DNA of 64,000 nucleotides, taken from NCBI RefSeq assembly GCF_003762925.1, contig NZ_RJUK01000002.1, positions 434,001 through 498,000 of the forward strand. The letters run 5' to 3'. Below the pieces are notes generated by a model that was not told where the DNA came from, made no database searches, and saw nothing but the letters and a program-made list of their open reading frames with translations. The first letter of the stretch is position 1. Each line of letters begins with the position of its first letter. Source of the DNA: Marinimicrobium koreense. Lineage in GTDB: Bacteria > Pseudomonadota > Gammaproteobacteria > Pseudomonadales > Cellvibrionaceae. This document shows positions 41,924-51,074 of the stretch, piece by piece. A program made the translations under genes and the position numbers.

Positions 41924-43107
41924 CAGTTGTTCATTCCTTCCAGCAGCGAGAGATTGGCCTCAATCAATGCGTTTCGGGTCGCCACCGACGCCGCAGAGCG
42001 CAACCCATCCTCTGGCGTATTGAGCGCGTAATCCACCAGTTTGTCGACGGTCGATGTCGCCACATGCATGCGGGTATCGGATGAGGCGTAATAGATGAAC
42101 ACCTCGTGGTTGTCGTTGACGATCCAGCCATTGGCAAACGCCACGTTGGAGACATCCCCCACCCGCTCATCACCCTGAGGCGCAATGAAATGACCGCCGG
42201 GACGATGGGTGACCACCCAGGGGCGCTCCAGCTCGGTCATGAAAACGTACAACACATAGCGAAGCCCCGCGGCGGTGTTGCGCACCCCGTGAGCCAGATG
42301 CAGCCAGCCGTGCTCCGTTTTGATGGGCGCAGGACCTTGACCGTTTTTCACCTCTTTGATGGTGTGGTACTCCTTGCCATCGACAATCACTTCCGCTTTG
42401 ATTTCGGCGTTTTCCATGGAAGCGCACAGGCCCCAGCCGATACCGCCCCCCTTACCCACACTGATAAAGCCGTCCTGCGGCCGGGTGTACAAGGCATATT
42501 GGCCATCGACAAACTCCGGATGCAGCACCACGTTGCGCTGTTGGCCGGAATAGGTGATGAGATCCGGCAGCCGCTCCCAGTTCACCAGATCCCTGGTGCG
42601 CGCTATGCCGCACTGCGCCTCGGCGGCGGACAGATCATCGGGCCGGCTCTGGTCTTTGCGTTCGGTACAGAACAGGCCGTAGATATAGCCATCTTCGTGG
42701 GCGGTCAGGCGCATGTCGTAAACATTGGTATCGGGCCGCTCGGTTTCCGGCAGAGTGATCGGATAATCCCAGAAGCGGAAGTTGTCCACCCCGTTGGGAC
42801 TTTCGGCGATCGCAAAAAAGGATTTTCGATCATCCCCTTCGACACGTACCGCCAGAAGGTACTTGCCTTTCCAGTACAGCGCGCCGGAATTGAAGGTGGC
42901 ATTCACCCCCAGGCGCTCCATCAGGTGAGGATTGCTGGCCGGGTTCAGGTCATAGCGCCAGAACACCGGCGTGTGCGCGGCGGTCAGAATCGGGGATTGC
43001 CAACGCTGGTAAATACCATTGCCACCCGGGGCGGGCTGGTTCTTGCGGGTAATCAGGGTTTCATGGTCGCTCAGCAGCGAGCGGACAGCGTGGTTGAAAT
43101 CGTTCAT
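41923..43107 (-). CDS. GH130 4-O-beta-D-mannosyl-D-glucose phosphorylase
   Basis: A 394-aa five-blade beta-propeller. Motifs are NPHLMERLGVNATFNSGALYW, LAVRVEGDDRKSFFAIAESPNG, NVYDMRLTAHEDGYIYGLF, GKGGGIGWGL, EYHTIKEVKNGQGPAPIKT and YVLYVFMTELERPW, the pattern of GH130 subfamily 1. It phosphorolyses mannosyl-glucose to mannose-1-phosphate and glucose in the cytoplasm. I chose ATG 43107, which gives the family length of about 390; an upstream in-frame extension to 43227 is not needed. A LacI-type operator lies 120 bases upstream. Confidence 0.9.
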   Translation of the reverse strand: MNDFNHAVRSLLSDHETLITRKNQPAPGGNGIYQRWQSPILTAAHTPVFWRYDLNPASNPHLMERLGVNATFNSGALYWKGKYLLAVRVEGDDRKSFFAIAESPNGVDNFRFWDYPITLPETERPDTNVYDMRLTAHEDGYIYGLFCTERKDQSRPDDLSAAEAQCGIARTRDLVNWERLPDLITYSGQQRNVVLHPEFVDGQYALYTRPQDGFISVGKGGGIGWGLCASMENAEIKAEVIVDGKEYHTIKEVKNGQGPAPIKTEHGWLHLAHGVRNTAAGLRYVLYVFMTELERPWVVTHRPGGHFIAPQGDERVGDVSNVAFANGWIVNDNHEVFIYYASSDTRMHVATSTVDKLVDYALNTPEDGLRSAASVATRNALIEANLSLLEGMNN

Positions 43108-43227
43108 GTACAAGGGGTCCTGACGGTTGGCCGGACAGGTGAAAACGCCCGGCGTTGTTCGATACTCGTATTCGGCAACTGGAGCGCTGTACCGGCTGGG
43201 TTTATTCGGCGCCACAATGCCACTCAA

Positions 43228-43241
43228 TGTAATCGGTTACA
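43228..43241. promoter_or_regulatory. LacI-type operator upstream of GH130
   Basis: TGTAATCGGTTACA, a 14-bp palindrome apart from the central T/G mismatch, between the symporter gene and GH130, so GH130-epimerase probably has its own LacI-controlled promoter. Confidence 0.72.
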
Positions 43242-43323
43242 AAACAGATTGCAAGGTCTGCCTTCAATCTGATGGTCAATACGACTCAACTCAAATCGTT
43301 GAGTCGCCGCAATGGCCCACAGA

Positions 43324-45213
43324 TCAGTGCCGGGACACGATATGGGCATCCGCCTCCTGCACCACATCGGCGGGCATATCGTCCGGATAATCCTCCAGCT
43401 TGCACCACCAGTTGCGCCACAGGAACAGACTGGTCAGCACGACCACCAGGGTCGCCAGCGCGAACTCCTGCCAGTGCTGGATCACCATAAAAATCGGCAT
43501 CGCCACCAGGGCGGTTTGCCACACCACGCCAACCACAACATTCAGCGCATCCCGGGCAAAGTGTGGATTGACCTTCACCCCCGGGTGCTCGGCCTGCACC
43601 GCCTCGCGTACCGGCCCCCAGAAGCCCCAGGGGCGCACCTTCACATAGAAGCGCTTGAGCACCTCCATATCATCCGGCGCGGTCAGCAGGGACGCCAACA
43701 CACAGGCCAGCAGACAGGCCGCCAACATGTAAGGGAAGGCGTACAGCGGGTCCAGGTCGGTCAGGGCCGGCAACGCCAGGGCAATGATCAACCCCACCAC
43801 CATGCCGAAGAAATAGCCGTAACCGTTAAAGCGCCACCAATACCACTTGAGCACATTGGAGGCGGCATAGGCACCGTAGAGCCCACTGACGATCCAGGAA
43901 ATGATTTCGTGCAGCGTGGGAATAAACAGCCCGATACCGACCCCCACCACCACAAAGGCGATGGACACGATGTAGCTAAGGTACACATAGCGCTTGGGCT
44001 CCGCCTCATCGTTGATATACCGCTTGTAGATGTCGTTAACGACATAGGCCGGGGCCGCATTGGTGGTCGCAGCGAAAGTGGACATAAAGGCGGCCAGCAA
44101 GCCGGCAATCAACAACCCGAGCAGACCGGTAGGGACGTAGTGCTTCATGGCCAGGGGCAGTATCTGCTCAAAATCCACCGCACCGCCCATGGCCCGCAGG
44201 TCGTCCATGAAAAACGCCAGCGCCAACACCGTCAGGCCGGTAATCAGCATATAGCGCGGAAACAGCATCACCACATTCACAAACCAGCTCACCTTGGCCG
44301 CCTCGATGGGCGACTGCGCCGAGAGAATACGCTGCATATCGTAGTTGGGGGCCGGGCCAGCCATGCTCACCAGAATCCCCTTGAGCAACATCAGCATGAA
44401 GAACACCCCAAAGAGCTCGTAGCCATCGGCGGCGATGCGGGCGTTGGCCGCCTCGAGGGTCCCACCCCAGTCGATATCCAGGGTCCAGCCGATGCCCACA
44501 CTGGTCCAGCCATCCGGAATGATTGCCTGCAACACCTCGGGGGAGACTTGCTGCATGGCAATGATGCCCACCGCGACACAGGCAATGGTCATGATGAAAA
44601 ACTGCAGCACCTCGGTGAATACCACGCTGAACATACCGCCCTTGACCACATACACGGTGGTGACCGCGGTGATGATCAGGCCGTAATAGATTTCGTTCCA
44701 GTACTGATCCGGGTGCAGCTGCCAGGGCAGAAAGACAGCAGCGAATTTACCGATACCGATAAAACCGTAGGCCAGGAAACTCAACACCCCAATCAGCGCA
44801 AAGGCCACCACACTCAGATGCGACAGGCGTGCCCCCAGGCCGTCGCCAAACCGGAAGGTGATCCACTCCGCCCCGGTCATCACCCCGGAGCGGCGCAACC
44901 ACACCGAGAGAAACACCATCAGGAACACCTGGTTGAACACCGGCCAGAGCCAGGGAATGTAGATGCTGGTCAGGCCGTAGATGAACAGCAGGGACACCAG
45001 CCACATGGTACCGCTGATGTCGAACTGCCCCGAGGCGTTGGAAATACCCAGGTAATACCAGCGCAGCTTGTTACCGCCTAGAAAATAACTGCGGATATTG
45101 TCCGAGGCCCGCCGCGATACCCACAGCCCTACCCCGAGTGTGGCAACGCCGTACAGCAGGATGATCGCGAGATCCAGGGGGGCGAGATTAAACTGCATAG
45201 TGAAAAGTCCCAT
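43324..45213 (-). CDS. SSS-family sodium:solute symporter (probable mannan-disaccharide importer)
   Basis: A 629-aa membrane protein with about 14 helices. The SSS core shows YFLGGNKLRWYYLGISNASGQ, MTGAEWITFRFG and FTEVLQFF, with a long C-terminal region of extra helices. It lies upstream of the GH130-epimerase pair on the same strand (216-base gap). I infer Na+-coupled uptake of mannobiose or mannosyl-glucose. ATG 45213 has no clear ribosome binding site; ATG 45198 (MQFNLAPLDLAI) is an alternative five codons in. A LacI-type operator at 45311 lies upstream. Confidence 0.87.
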   Translation of the reverse strand: MGLFTMQFNLAPLDLAIILLYGVATLGVGLWVSRRASDNIRSYFLGGNKLRWYYLGISNASGQFDISGTMWLVSLLFIYGLTSIYIPWLWPVFNQVFLMVFLSVWLRRSGVMTGAEWITFRFGDGLGARLSHLSVVAFALIGVLSFLAYGFIGIGKFAAVFLPWQLHPDQYWNEIYYGLIITAVTTVYVVKGGMFSVVFTEVLQFFIMTIACVAVGIIAMQQVSPEVLQAIIPDGWTSVGIGWTLDIDWGGTLEAANARIAADGYELFGVFFMLMLLKGILVSMAGPAPNYDMQRILSAQSPIEAAKVSWFVNVVMLFPRYMLITGLTVLALAFFMDDLRAMGGAVDFEQILPLAMKHYVPTGLLGLLIAGLLAAFMSTFAATTNAAPAYVVNDIYKRYINDEAEPKRYVYLSYIVSIAFVVVGVGIGLFIPTLHEIISWIVSGLYGAYAASNVLKWYWWRFNGYGYFFGMVVGLIIALALPALTDLDPLYAFPYMLAACLLACVLASLLTAPDDMEVLKRFYVKVRPWGFWGPVREAVQAEHPGVKVNPHFARDALNVVVGVVWQTALVAMPIFMVIQHWQEFALATLVVVLTSLFLWRNWWCKLEDYPDDMPADVVQEADAHIVSRH

Positions 45214-45310
45214 TATTATTGACGAGGCGACCGCCCGCTTGCGTCGCCCCGTTTGTCATAGCCGCTCACAGCAGAACAAAATGCCGGATGAACGCCGAAA
45301 GATGCGCAAA

Positions 45311-45324
45311 TGTAACCGGTTCCA
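45311..45324. promoter_or_regulatory. LacI-type operator between the two symporter genes
   Basis: TGTAACCGGTTCCA, one base from a full palindrome, in the divergent region between the SSS symporter (minus) and the GPH symporter (plus). One site could control both. Confidence 0.65.
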
Positions 45325-45551
45325 TGACGTATTGCAAGCGCCACCCTCCCACTACCCACCGATCGCTGGCGCTCAACCTCTCATCCGGCTGTACAAGCGC
45401 GGGGGAGGCGATTATCCTAGCTCCCGCTTACAGTCGCAGGGACCACATCGCGCGTCCTGAGAGCCTGAGGGAGGCCGCCCGCCGGCGCAACCCACTATCG
45501 GCACAGGCTCCGAGTCCAACAACAATCCCATAATAAATAATGAGGTGTTCA

Positions 45552-47201
45552 GTGAACGAACCTTCCCAGCACAAGCTATCGATTCTTGAAAAGTCCGGCT
45601 ACGCCATGGGCGATGCCGCCGCGAACCTGGTATGGCGCGGCGCGCTGGCGTATCTTGCCATTTTCTACACCGACACTCTGGGCATTTCCGCCGCGGCCGC
45701 CGCATTGCTGCTGCTGTTGGTGCGCCTGTCGGATGGCATGACCGACATCGTGATGGGCATGGTGGCGGACCGCACCCAATCCCGGCACGGGCGCTTCCGC
45801 CCCTGGATTCTCTGGTCCGCCCCGGTGCTGGGCCTGTTTATGGTCCTGGCCTTTACCGCCCCCGACCTGAGCCCGGGCATGAAGCTCGCCTGGGCCTATT
45901 TCACCTATATCGGCCTGACCCTGGCCTATACGGTGAACAACGTGCCCTACTCGGCCCTGATGGGCGTGATGACCCCCAGCCACAATGAGCGCAGCGTGCT
46001 GTCGGGCTACCGCTTTGCCGGCGCCTTTCTGGGCGGTATTCTGGTGATGGGGTTCACCCCCATGATGGTGGAATATTTCGGTCAGGGCGACTCCGCCCAA
46101 GGGTATCAGCGGACCATGTATGTGTTCGCGGCACTGCTGGTCACCCTCTGTATCATCACTTTTGTCACCACCCGCGAGAGGGTGGAATCCGCCGTAAACC
46201 AGGCCTCTCTCGGCAAGGAATTGAAAGATCTGGCGTTCAACCTGCCGCTGATCATTGTTCCGTTGATGGCGATTTCGGCCTTCTTTTACGCTGTCACCCA
46301 AGAGCCCGACGCACGCTATCAGCTCGATCCGACCATCACCGGCATCGTCTCACTGCTGGTGCTTGCGGCGACCGGCTACTTTGTGCGGCGTCTGATCCGC
46401 ATGCCCGAGAGCGCCACCACGCCCTCTCAGCGGGACCTGATCGACCTGCTCACCAACAAGCCCTGGCTGATGGTTCTGGGGTTGGGTTTTCTGACCATGC
46501 TGTTTAACGGCATCAAGTACGGCGTGATCGCCTACTACTTCACTCACTACGTGGGCGATGCAGCCCTGGCCGGAATCTATTTCATGGTGCTGCTGGCGGT
46601 ATCCATTGTCGCGGCGCTGACCGCCGGCTACCTGGGCCGCCTGCTGGGCAAGAAAACCCTGTTTATCATTTCCTTGTCGGTCAGTGGAATACTGACTTGT
46701 GGCCTTTTCTACCTCCCTCCCGATGGTTTCTGGGTGTTCAACTTGAACCTTTCCTGGATTCCACTTTTGGAAGACGGTCTGGAAGTGCGGATTTATTGGG
46801 TCTACTTGCTAGGTGGCGCTGCGGAATTCTTCGCCGCCTTTATGCCGGTGCTCACCTTCAGCATGCTCGGCGACACCGCCGATTACTCGGAATGGAAACA
46901 CGGGCGCCGCGCCACCGGGTTGTTCTACTCGGCGGGCACGTTCATCCAGAAAACCGGCGGCGGCTTTGCCGGGGCCCTGGTGCTGGTGGTACTGGCCGGT
47001 TACGGCTACGTGGGCACCGACCCGGAGACCATCAAGGCAGCCACCGCCGGCATGGTGCACCTGATGAGCTGGATTCCGGCCCTGTTCGCCTTTCTGGCCA
47101 TTCTGCTGCTGGTGGTGTATCCGTTAAACGCCGAGCGCATGAATCAGATAGAATATGAATTACGCCAGCGCCGCCGCGATGCGGGGGTCAGCGACAGCTG
47201 A
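45552..47201 (+). CDS. GPH-family (MelB-type) sugar:cation symporter
   Basis: A 549-aa major-facilitator protein of the glycoside-pentoside-hexuronide family: EKSGYAMGDAAANLVWRG, the DGMTDIVMGMVADRTQSRHGR loop, NNVPYSALMGVMT, GGAAEFFAAFMPVLTFSMLGDTADYSEWKHGRRATG. Cytoplasm-facing Asp residues fit sodium or proton coupling. It is divergent from the SSS symporter and precedes the LacI gene by 86 bases. GTG 45552 has GAGGTG upstream; ATG 45540 is possible. Probable substrate: mannose or a manno-oligosaccharide (inference from neighbours). Confidence 0.85.
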   Translation: MNEPSQHKLSILEKSGYAMGDAAANLVWRGALAYLAIFYTDTLGISAAAAALLLLLVRLSDGMTDIVMGMVADRTQSRHGRFRPWILWSAPVLGLFMVLAFTAPDLSPGMKLAWAYFTYIGLTLAYTVNNVPYSALMGVMTPSHNERSVLSGYRFAGAFLGGILVMGFTPMMVEYFGQGDSAQGYQRTMYVFAALLVTLCIITFVTTRERVESAVNQASLGKELKDLAFNLPLIIVPLMAISAFFYAVTQEPDARYQLDPTITGIVSLLVLAATGYFVRRLIRMPESATTPSQRDLIDLLTNKPWLMVLGLGFLTMLFNGIKYGVIAYYFTHYVGDAALAGIYFMVLLAVSIVAALTAGYLGRLLGKKTLFIISLSVSGILTCGLFYLPPDGFWVFNLNLSWIPLLEDGLEVRIYWVYLLGGAAEFFAAFMPVLTFSMLGDTADYSEWKHGRRATGLFYSAGTFIQKTGGGFAGALVLVVLAGYGYVGTDPETIKAATAGMVHLMSWIPALFAFLAILLLVVYPLNAERMNQIEYELRQRRRDAGVSDS

Positions 47202-47287
47202 TGCGAAGGGATTGGCGCCAGCGGCGGAATACGGTACCTTGTACGGCTGACCTGTCGGCCGTTCCAATCCAATAAACGAGTTGCGCT

Positions 47288-48325
47288 ATGTCCAGCATTC
47301 GAGATGTCGCCCGCGAGGCGGGTGTCTCCGTCGCCACGGTTTCACGTGCCCTGAGCATGCCCGAAAAGGTCTCTGAAGAGGCCATGAACAAGGTGCACCG
47401 CGCCATCGAAAAGGTCGGCTACCGACCCAATATGCTGGCCCGCAACTTCCGTTCGGCGCGCTCTTACGCCATCGTGGTACTGGTCCCGGACATCGCCAAC
47501 CCGTTTTATTCGCTGGTCATCCGCGCCATCGAGGATCGCGCCCAACAAAAGGGCTACGCGGTCCTGCTCGGGGATACCCGGGGCACGCCGGAGCGTGAGC
47601 TGGAGTACATCCGCCGGGTGGAAACCCGGCTGGCGGACGGCCTCCTGCAACTGCGCCCCCACTCGGAAAAAACCCACAATGTGATTCCGCCGGATATCGC
47701 CACGGTCAATGCCTGCGGCTGTGAGTACACCACCGGCCCGTCGGTGCGCATCGACAACCGGGGTGCGGCAAAAACCATCGTGGATTACCTGATCTCTCTG
47801 GGGCACCGACGCATCGGCGCCATCTCGGGTCTGAAAGACAACCCACACGCCATCGATCGGATGAAAGGGTATAAAGAAAGCCTGGCCGAACACGGCATCC
47901 CGTTCGATCCGGACCTGGTGGCCGAAGGCGACTTCACCATGTGGTCGGGCCTGAACAGCGCTTTCCAGTTCTGCCACATGAAGAACCGGCCCACCGCCAT
48001 CTTCTCCACCAATGACGAAATGGCCATTGGCGCCATCCAGACGTTGAAGTCCCAGGGCATCCGGGTGCCGGAAGATATGTCGGTCACCGGCTTTGACGAC
48101 ATCGCCTACGCCAAGTACACCGACCCGAGCCTGACCACCATGTCCCAGCCCGCCGAGGAAATGGGCAAAATGGCGATGGACATGCTGCTCAAGATCATTG
48201 AAGGCGAGCCCCTGACCCAGACCGAGTGCGTGCTACCGACGGAATTCATTATCCGCAAAAGCACCGCCCCGGCACCGGGCGCCGAGCTGCCCAACACTCC
48301 CAAAAAGGTGACTCCCGCTCCCTAG
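47288..48325 (+). CDS. LacI-family transcriptional regulator of the mannan cluster
   Basis: A 345-aa regulator. The HTH (about 1-55) is IRDVAREAGVSVATVSRALS followed by the hinge-helix region RPNMLARNFRS, then a periplasmic-binding-type effector domain (VVLVPDIANPFYSLVIRAIE, GVPEDMSV-like PEDMSVTGFDDIAYA). LacI proteins of this kind bind palindromes with a central CG; TGTAA-N4-TTACA sites flank the mannan genes at 43.2, 45.3 and 49.8 kb. The same motif upstream of uxaA suggests a wider regulon. Effector probably mannose or a manno-disaccharide (inference). Confidence 0.93.
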   Translation: MSSIRDVAREAGVSVATVSRALSMPEKVSEEAMNKVHRAIEKVGYRPNMLARNFRSARSYAIVVLVPDIANPFYSLVIRAIEDRAQQKGYAVLLGDTRGTPERELEYIRRVETRLADGLLQLRPHSEKTHNVIPPDIATVNACGCEYTTGPSVRIDNRGAAKTIVDYLISLGHRRIGAISGLKDNPHAIDRMKGYKESLAEHGIPFDPDLVAEGDFTMWSGLNSAFQFCHMKNRPTAIFSTNDEMAIGAIQTLKSQGIRVPEDMSVTGFDDIAYAKYTDPSLTTMSQPAEEMGKMAMDMLLKIIEGEPLTQTECVLPTEFIIRKSTAPAPGAELPNTPKKVTPAP

Positions 48326-48355
48326 AAATGCGGGGCCTGAAGCGCCCGTGCGGCG

Positions 48356-49507
48356 CTAGCCACCGGCCCGACCTCTGGCGTAGTCCGCCACTTCCGCCGC
48401 CAGCACCACCAGGTGATACAGGGTGCTGGCGGGCGCCTTGTCCAGCACCACCTCATCATCGGCACCGCGCTGATCGACATAGGCACCGGGCGTGGTTGCG
48501 GTCAGGTAGTAAGCGAAAAGATCATCAATCGCCTGAACCGCCCGGGCTTCCGCTTCCGGGTCACCGGCGCGGGCGCGCACCAGGCTGCCTTTGATCAGCT
48601 CGGTCAGCCCCCAGCAGCGCTTGCTGTTTTTGAGTGGTGTGCCATCCGGCAGCACCTCATCCAGAACCAGACCGGACGCCACCCGGCCGATGGCCAGCCC
48701 CTGGCGATACAGCGCCTCGGTATAGACCTCTACCGGGTGCCCACTCAGGCGGTGGTACCAGTCCAACAGCCACACCCACTCGAACATGTGCCCCGGCTCC
48801 ACCGGTGCCTGCTCGGGCGCATGTTTCAGGCGCCAGTCCTCTTCAAAGAACTCGAACAGCACCCCCCGCTCCGGGTCAAAAAAGCGGGTCTGGAACAGAG
48901 CGAACAGCTCACCGGCCCGAGCCAGCCATTTACCGTCGCCGCTGGCCTCATAGAGCGCCATCATGGCCTCGAACAGGTGCATATGGGGGTTCTGGCGGCG
49001 CTGGGCATAGTCGTAGTCGCCTTCCGTCCAGCCACCATGCACCGAGGCGAAGTGCCGGTCCAGGTGGGCCGTCAGGGCTTCGGCGCCGTCCAGATAGGCC
49101 CGGTCGCCAAACGCCCGATAACACCAGGCATAGGCGAGCAGGAAAAACGCGTGATCGTACAGATCCTGCTTCTGATCAATAACCTGAAAGTCCGGATTCA
49201 TCAGGTGGGTAAAGCCGCCCCCGGCGTGGGGATGGGCCGTCCGCTCGGCCACAAAGCGCATCAGTTGGCGGGCCATGGCCTCACCGTCGCACCAGCCGCG
49301 TACGGTGGAAAACGCAAAGGCGAACGCCTGGCGGGCCTGGACCCGCACCCGGATATTGGAGGGAAGATCAATCGAGCCATCGGCGTTCAACGCCTCCCAG
49401 TGGCCTCCATGCTCGGGGCTCAGGCCAACCCGCTGCCACAGCGGCAATGATTCGCGGGCAATCCAGCGTTCGAGACGCTCGGCCGCGTCCTTGATCGTTT
49501 GAGTCAT
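48356..49507 (-). CDS. AGE-superfamily aldose-ketose isomerase (probable D-mannose isomerase)
   Basis: A 383-aa AGE-fold enzyme: GGHWEALNADGSID, RVRVQARQAFAFAFSTV, QKQDLYDHAFFLLAYAWCYRA, RRQNPHMHLFEAMMALYEAS, EPGHMFEWVWLLDWYHRL and NSKRCWGLTELIKG. The RxR and paired His residues fit the mannose isomerase/YihS group rather than cellobiose epimerase. It would turn mannose to fructose. ATG 49507 (MTQTIKDAAERLERWIARE) gives a family-length product; GTG 49531 and TTG 49555 extend it without a better site. Its promoter region carries three LacI-type operators and a leader hairpin. Confidence 0.83.
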   Translation of the reverse strand: MTQTIKDAAERLERWIARESLPLWQRVGLSPEHGGHWEALNADGSIDLPSNIRVRVQARQAFAFAFSTVRGWCDGEAMARQLMRFVAERTAHPHAGGGFTHLMNPDFQVIDQKQDLYDHAFFLLAYAWCYRAFGDRAYLDGAEALTAHLDRHFASVHGGWTEGDYDYAQRRQNPHMHLFEAMMALYEASGDGKWLARAGELFALFQTRFFDPERGVLFEFFEEDWRLKHAPEQAPVEPGHMFEWVWLLDWYHRLSGHPVEVYTEALYRQGLAIGRVASGLVLDEVLPDGTPLKNSKRCWGLTELIKGSLVRARAGDPEAEARAVQAIDDLFAYYLTATTPGAYVDQRGADDEVVLDKAPASTLYHLVVLAAEVADYARGRAGG

Positions 49508-49640
49508 ATCCGGTGTGTTCCAGTCATTCACAGTGTCAGAAACAGAGAGTGTCAAAAGCAGAGAGAGGCCCTCTGGTCGCGGACAGTTTACCCATCAACG
49601 CCGGGCAGAGCATCCCTGAAATCCGGCCCCTAAAATCCGA

Positions 49641-49680
49641 GCCCTAAAATAAAGCACCCCGGCTGAAAGCAGCCGGGGTG
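49641..49680 (-). terminator. Terminator-like hairpin in the mannose isomerase leader
   Basis: Perfect 11-bp arms CACCCCGGCTG/CAGCCGGGGTG around a 4-base loop, followed on the minus strand by CTTTATTTTAG. The U tract is imperfect, so termination may be partial. It lies 148 bases upstream of the isomerase start. Confidence 0.65.
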
Positions 49681-49811
49681 AAAGGGTACAACAGCTTGGG
49701 TAAAAAGCTCACCGCGCGCAAGCGCCGGTCCTGGCGATGCCCACAGCAGCGCTGACCAGTGCAATATGTAAACGGTTTACCGCAGAATAACCGGTTTAAT
49801 GCACCAATCAG
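49641..49811 (-). ncRNA. Candidate small RNA or attenuator leader upstream of the mannose isomerase gene
   Basis: Minus-strand promoter candidate: TTGAAA -35 (49846-49841), 17-base spacer, CACAAT -10 (49823-49818), start near 49811. The hairpin at 49641-49680 would end a transcript of about 170 nt. The -35 lies inside an operator, so the LacI protein would control it. No open frame with a ribosome binding site is seen inside. Confidence 0.35.
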
Positions 49812-49845
49812 GCTCGTATTGTGCGCATTTTTGTAACCGGTTTCA
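49767..49845. promoter_or_regulatory. Cluster of three LacI-type operators
   Basis: TGTAAACGGTTTAC (49767-49780), AATAACCGGTTTAA (49786-49799) and TGTAACCGGTTTCA (49832-49845), centres 19 and 46 bp apart. The multiple spaced sites allow cooperative binding or looping. Confidence 0.72.
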
Positions 49846-49898
49846 ATATGTTTTGTGAAGCTTCTTCCAGTGAAGATCAAAATCGGGACGCCAGAAAG

Positions 49899-49928
49899 AA
49901 AAAAGCCGGGCTACTGACGCAGCCCGGC
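49899..49928 (-). terminator. Terminator downstream of hslO
   Basis: GCCGGGCT..AGCCCGGC arms with an 8-base loop; on the minus strand six T follow. Confidence 0.88.
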
Positions 49929-50129
49929 GAAACATGGAGAGAACAAAAGATACAACCAAAACAACGTCTACCAAGACACAGCTCTGCTTGGCGGCCGCAA
50001 GGGGTGCCTGCAGCCTGGGCGGGAGCCCTGAAAGGGGACGGACCCACGCCATACCAAGGACATCGCTTATGGTAATAATGAGTATAAGACCCGGTTTGCG
50101 ATATTGTCAAGGTGACAATAAAGATTTTT

Positions 50130-51005
50130 TCAGTGCAGCGTCTGGTCGCCCAGCAGCGCCTGAATATCGCCCGCATTGAAGGAATAGTGCTGATTGCAGA
50201 ACTGGCAATCGATACTGATTTTGCCCCCCTGCTCGATCAGCAACTGGTCCACCTCTTCACGGCCCAGGGAGAGCAGCGCATTGGCGCTGCGCTCGCGGGA
50301 ACAACTGCAGCGAAAGCGCAGCTCGCTGGGGTCGAACAGGCGCAGTTGGTATTCGTTGAACAGCCGATAAAGGACATCAGCATGGGGCAGCCCCAGCAGT
50401 TCCTCGTCCTTGACCGTCGAGGCCAGGGTTCCCAGGGTTTCCCAGTGGTCCCGGTTTTCGTCCGGGTCCGCGTGCTTCTGGGTCGGCAACGCCTGGAGCA
50501 TCAGCCCGGTACAGGCATGTTCGCCGGTGGCGAACCACAGCCGGGTTTTGAGCTGTTCGGACTGGTAGAAGTAGTGTTCAAGGCACTCGGCCAGGTTGTC
50601 GCTGTCCATGGGCACCACCCCCTGATAGCGCTCACCGCGCTCCGGCTCGATGGTGATGGCCATGATGCCCTTGCCCAGCAGTTCGCCCACACCGCGCCCC
50701 TGAGGGCGGTCAGCGCTGTCTTTCAGCCGGATGATGCCGCGCAGGTTTTTGTGATGGTCGCACTCGGCCATCACCATACTGACCGCCCCGTCGCCCTGGG
50801 CCTGCAGGCTGATCATGCCATTGAACTTCAGGGTGCTACTCAGCAGCGCCACCGCCGCCAGAAACTCTCCGAGCAGCTCGCGCACGCCCTCCGGGTAGGG
50901 GTTATTATTCATCACTTCCCGGTAGCTCGCGCCGAGGGTGACAATTTCTCCTCGAACGTCGCATTCGTCGAACAGGAAGCGGTGCAGCAGGTCGTTATCG
51001 AACAT
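50130..51005 (-). CDS. hslO: Redox-regulated chaperone Hsp33
   Basis: Hsp33 holds unfolding proteins under oxidative stress; its four zinc-binding Cys form disulfides when oxidised. The 291-aa product has the N-terminal domain with DVRGEIVTLGASYREVM, ECDHHKNLRGIIRL and ACTGLMLQALP, and the C-terminal redox switch FRCSCSRERS (CxC) and IDCQFCNQHYSF (CxxC). The order yrfG-hslR-hslO matches E. coli. hslR ends 69 bases upstream. Confidence 0.95.
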   Translation of the reverse strand: MFDNDLLHRFLFDECDVRGEIVTLGASYREVMNNNPYPEGVRELLGEFLAAVALLSSTLKFNGMISLQAQGDGAVSMVMAECDHHKNLRGIIRLKDSADRPQGRGVGELLGKGIMAITIEPERGERYQGVVPMDSDNLAECLEHYFYQSEQLKTRLWFATGEHACTGLMLQALPTQKHADPDENRDHWETLGTLASTVKDEELLGLPHADVLYRLFNEYQLRLFDPSELRFRCSCSRERSANALLSLGREEVDQLLIEQGGKISIDCQFCNQHYSFNAGDIQALLGDQTLH

Positions 51006-51074
51006 GGGGTGTTGTAGTCCAATTCAGTAGTGATGAGAGGGTGGATAAGGCACCGGGAGGCGCCGGCAGGCGCG

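Larger units (their letters stand above)
49508..50129. other. Regulatory intergenic region upstream of the mannose isomerase gene
   Basis: About 620 bases without a gene between the mannose isomerase start and the hslO stop. It holds three LacI-type operators (49767-49845), a promoter candidate, a minus-strand leader terminator (49641-49680) and the hslO terminator (49899-49928). Confidence 0.65.

Noticed and set aside
43312-45081. 589-codon plus-strand frame opposite the SSS symporter
   Set aside because: His/Gln-rich translation typical of a shadow of a membrane-protein gene; the symporter on the other strand is certain.
49644-49880. 78-codon minus-strand frame between mannose isomerase and hslO
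   Set aside because: It runs across three operators and the leader hairpin and looks non-coding.
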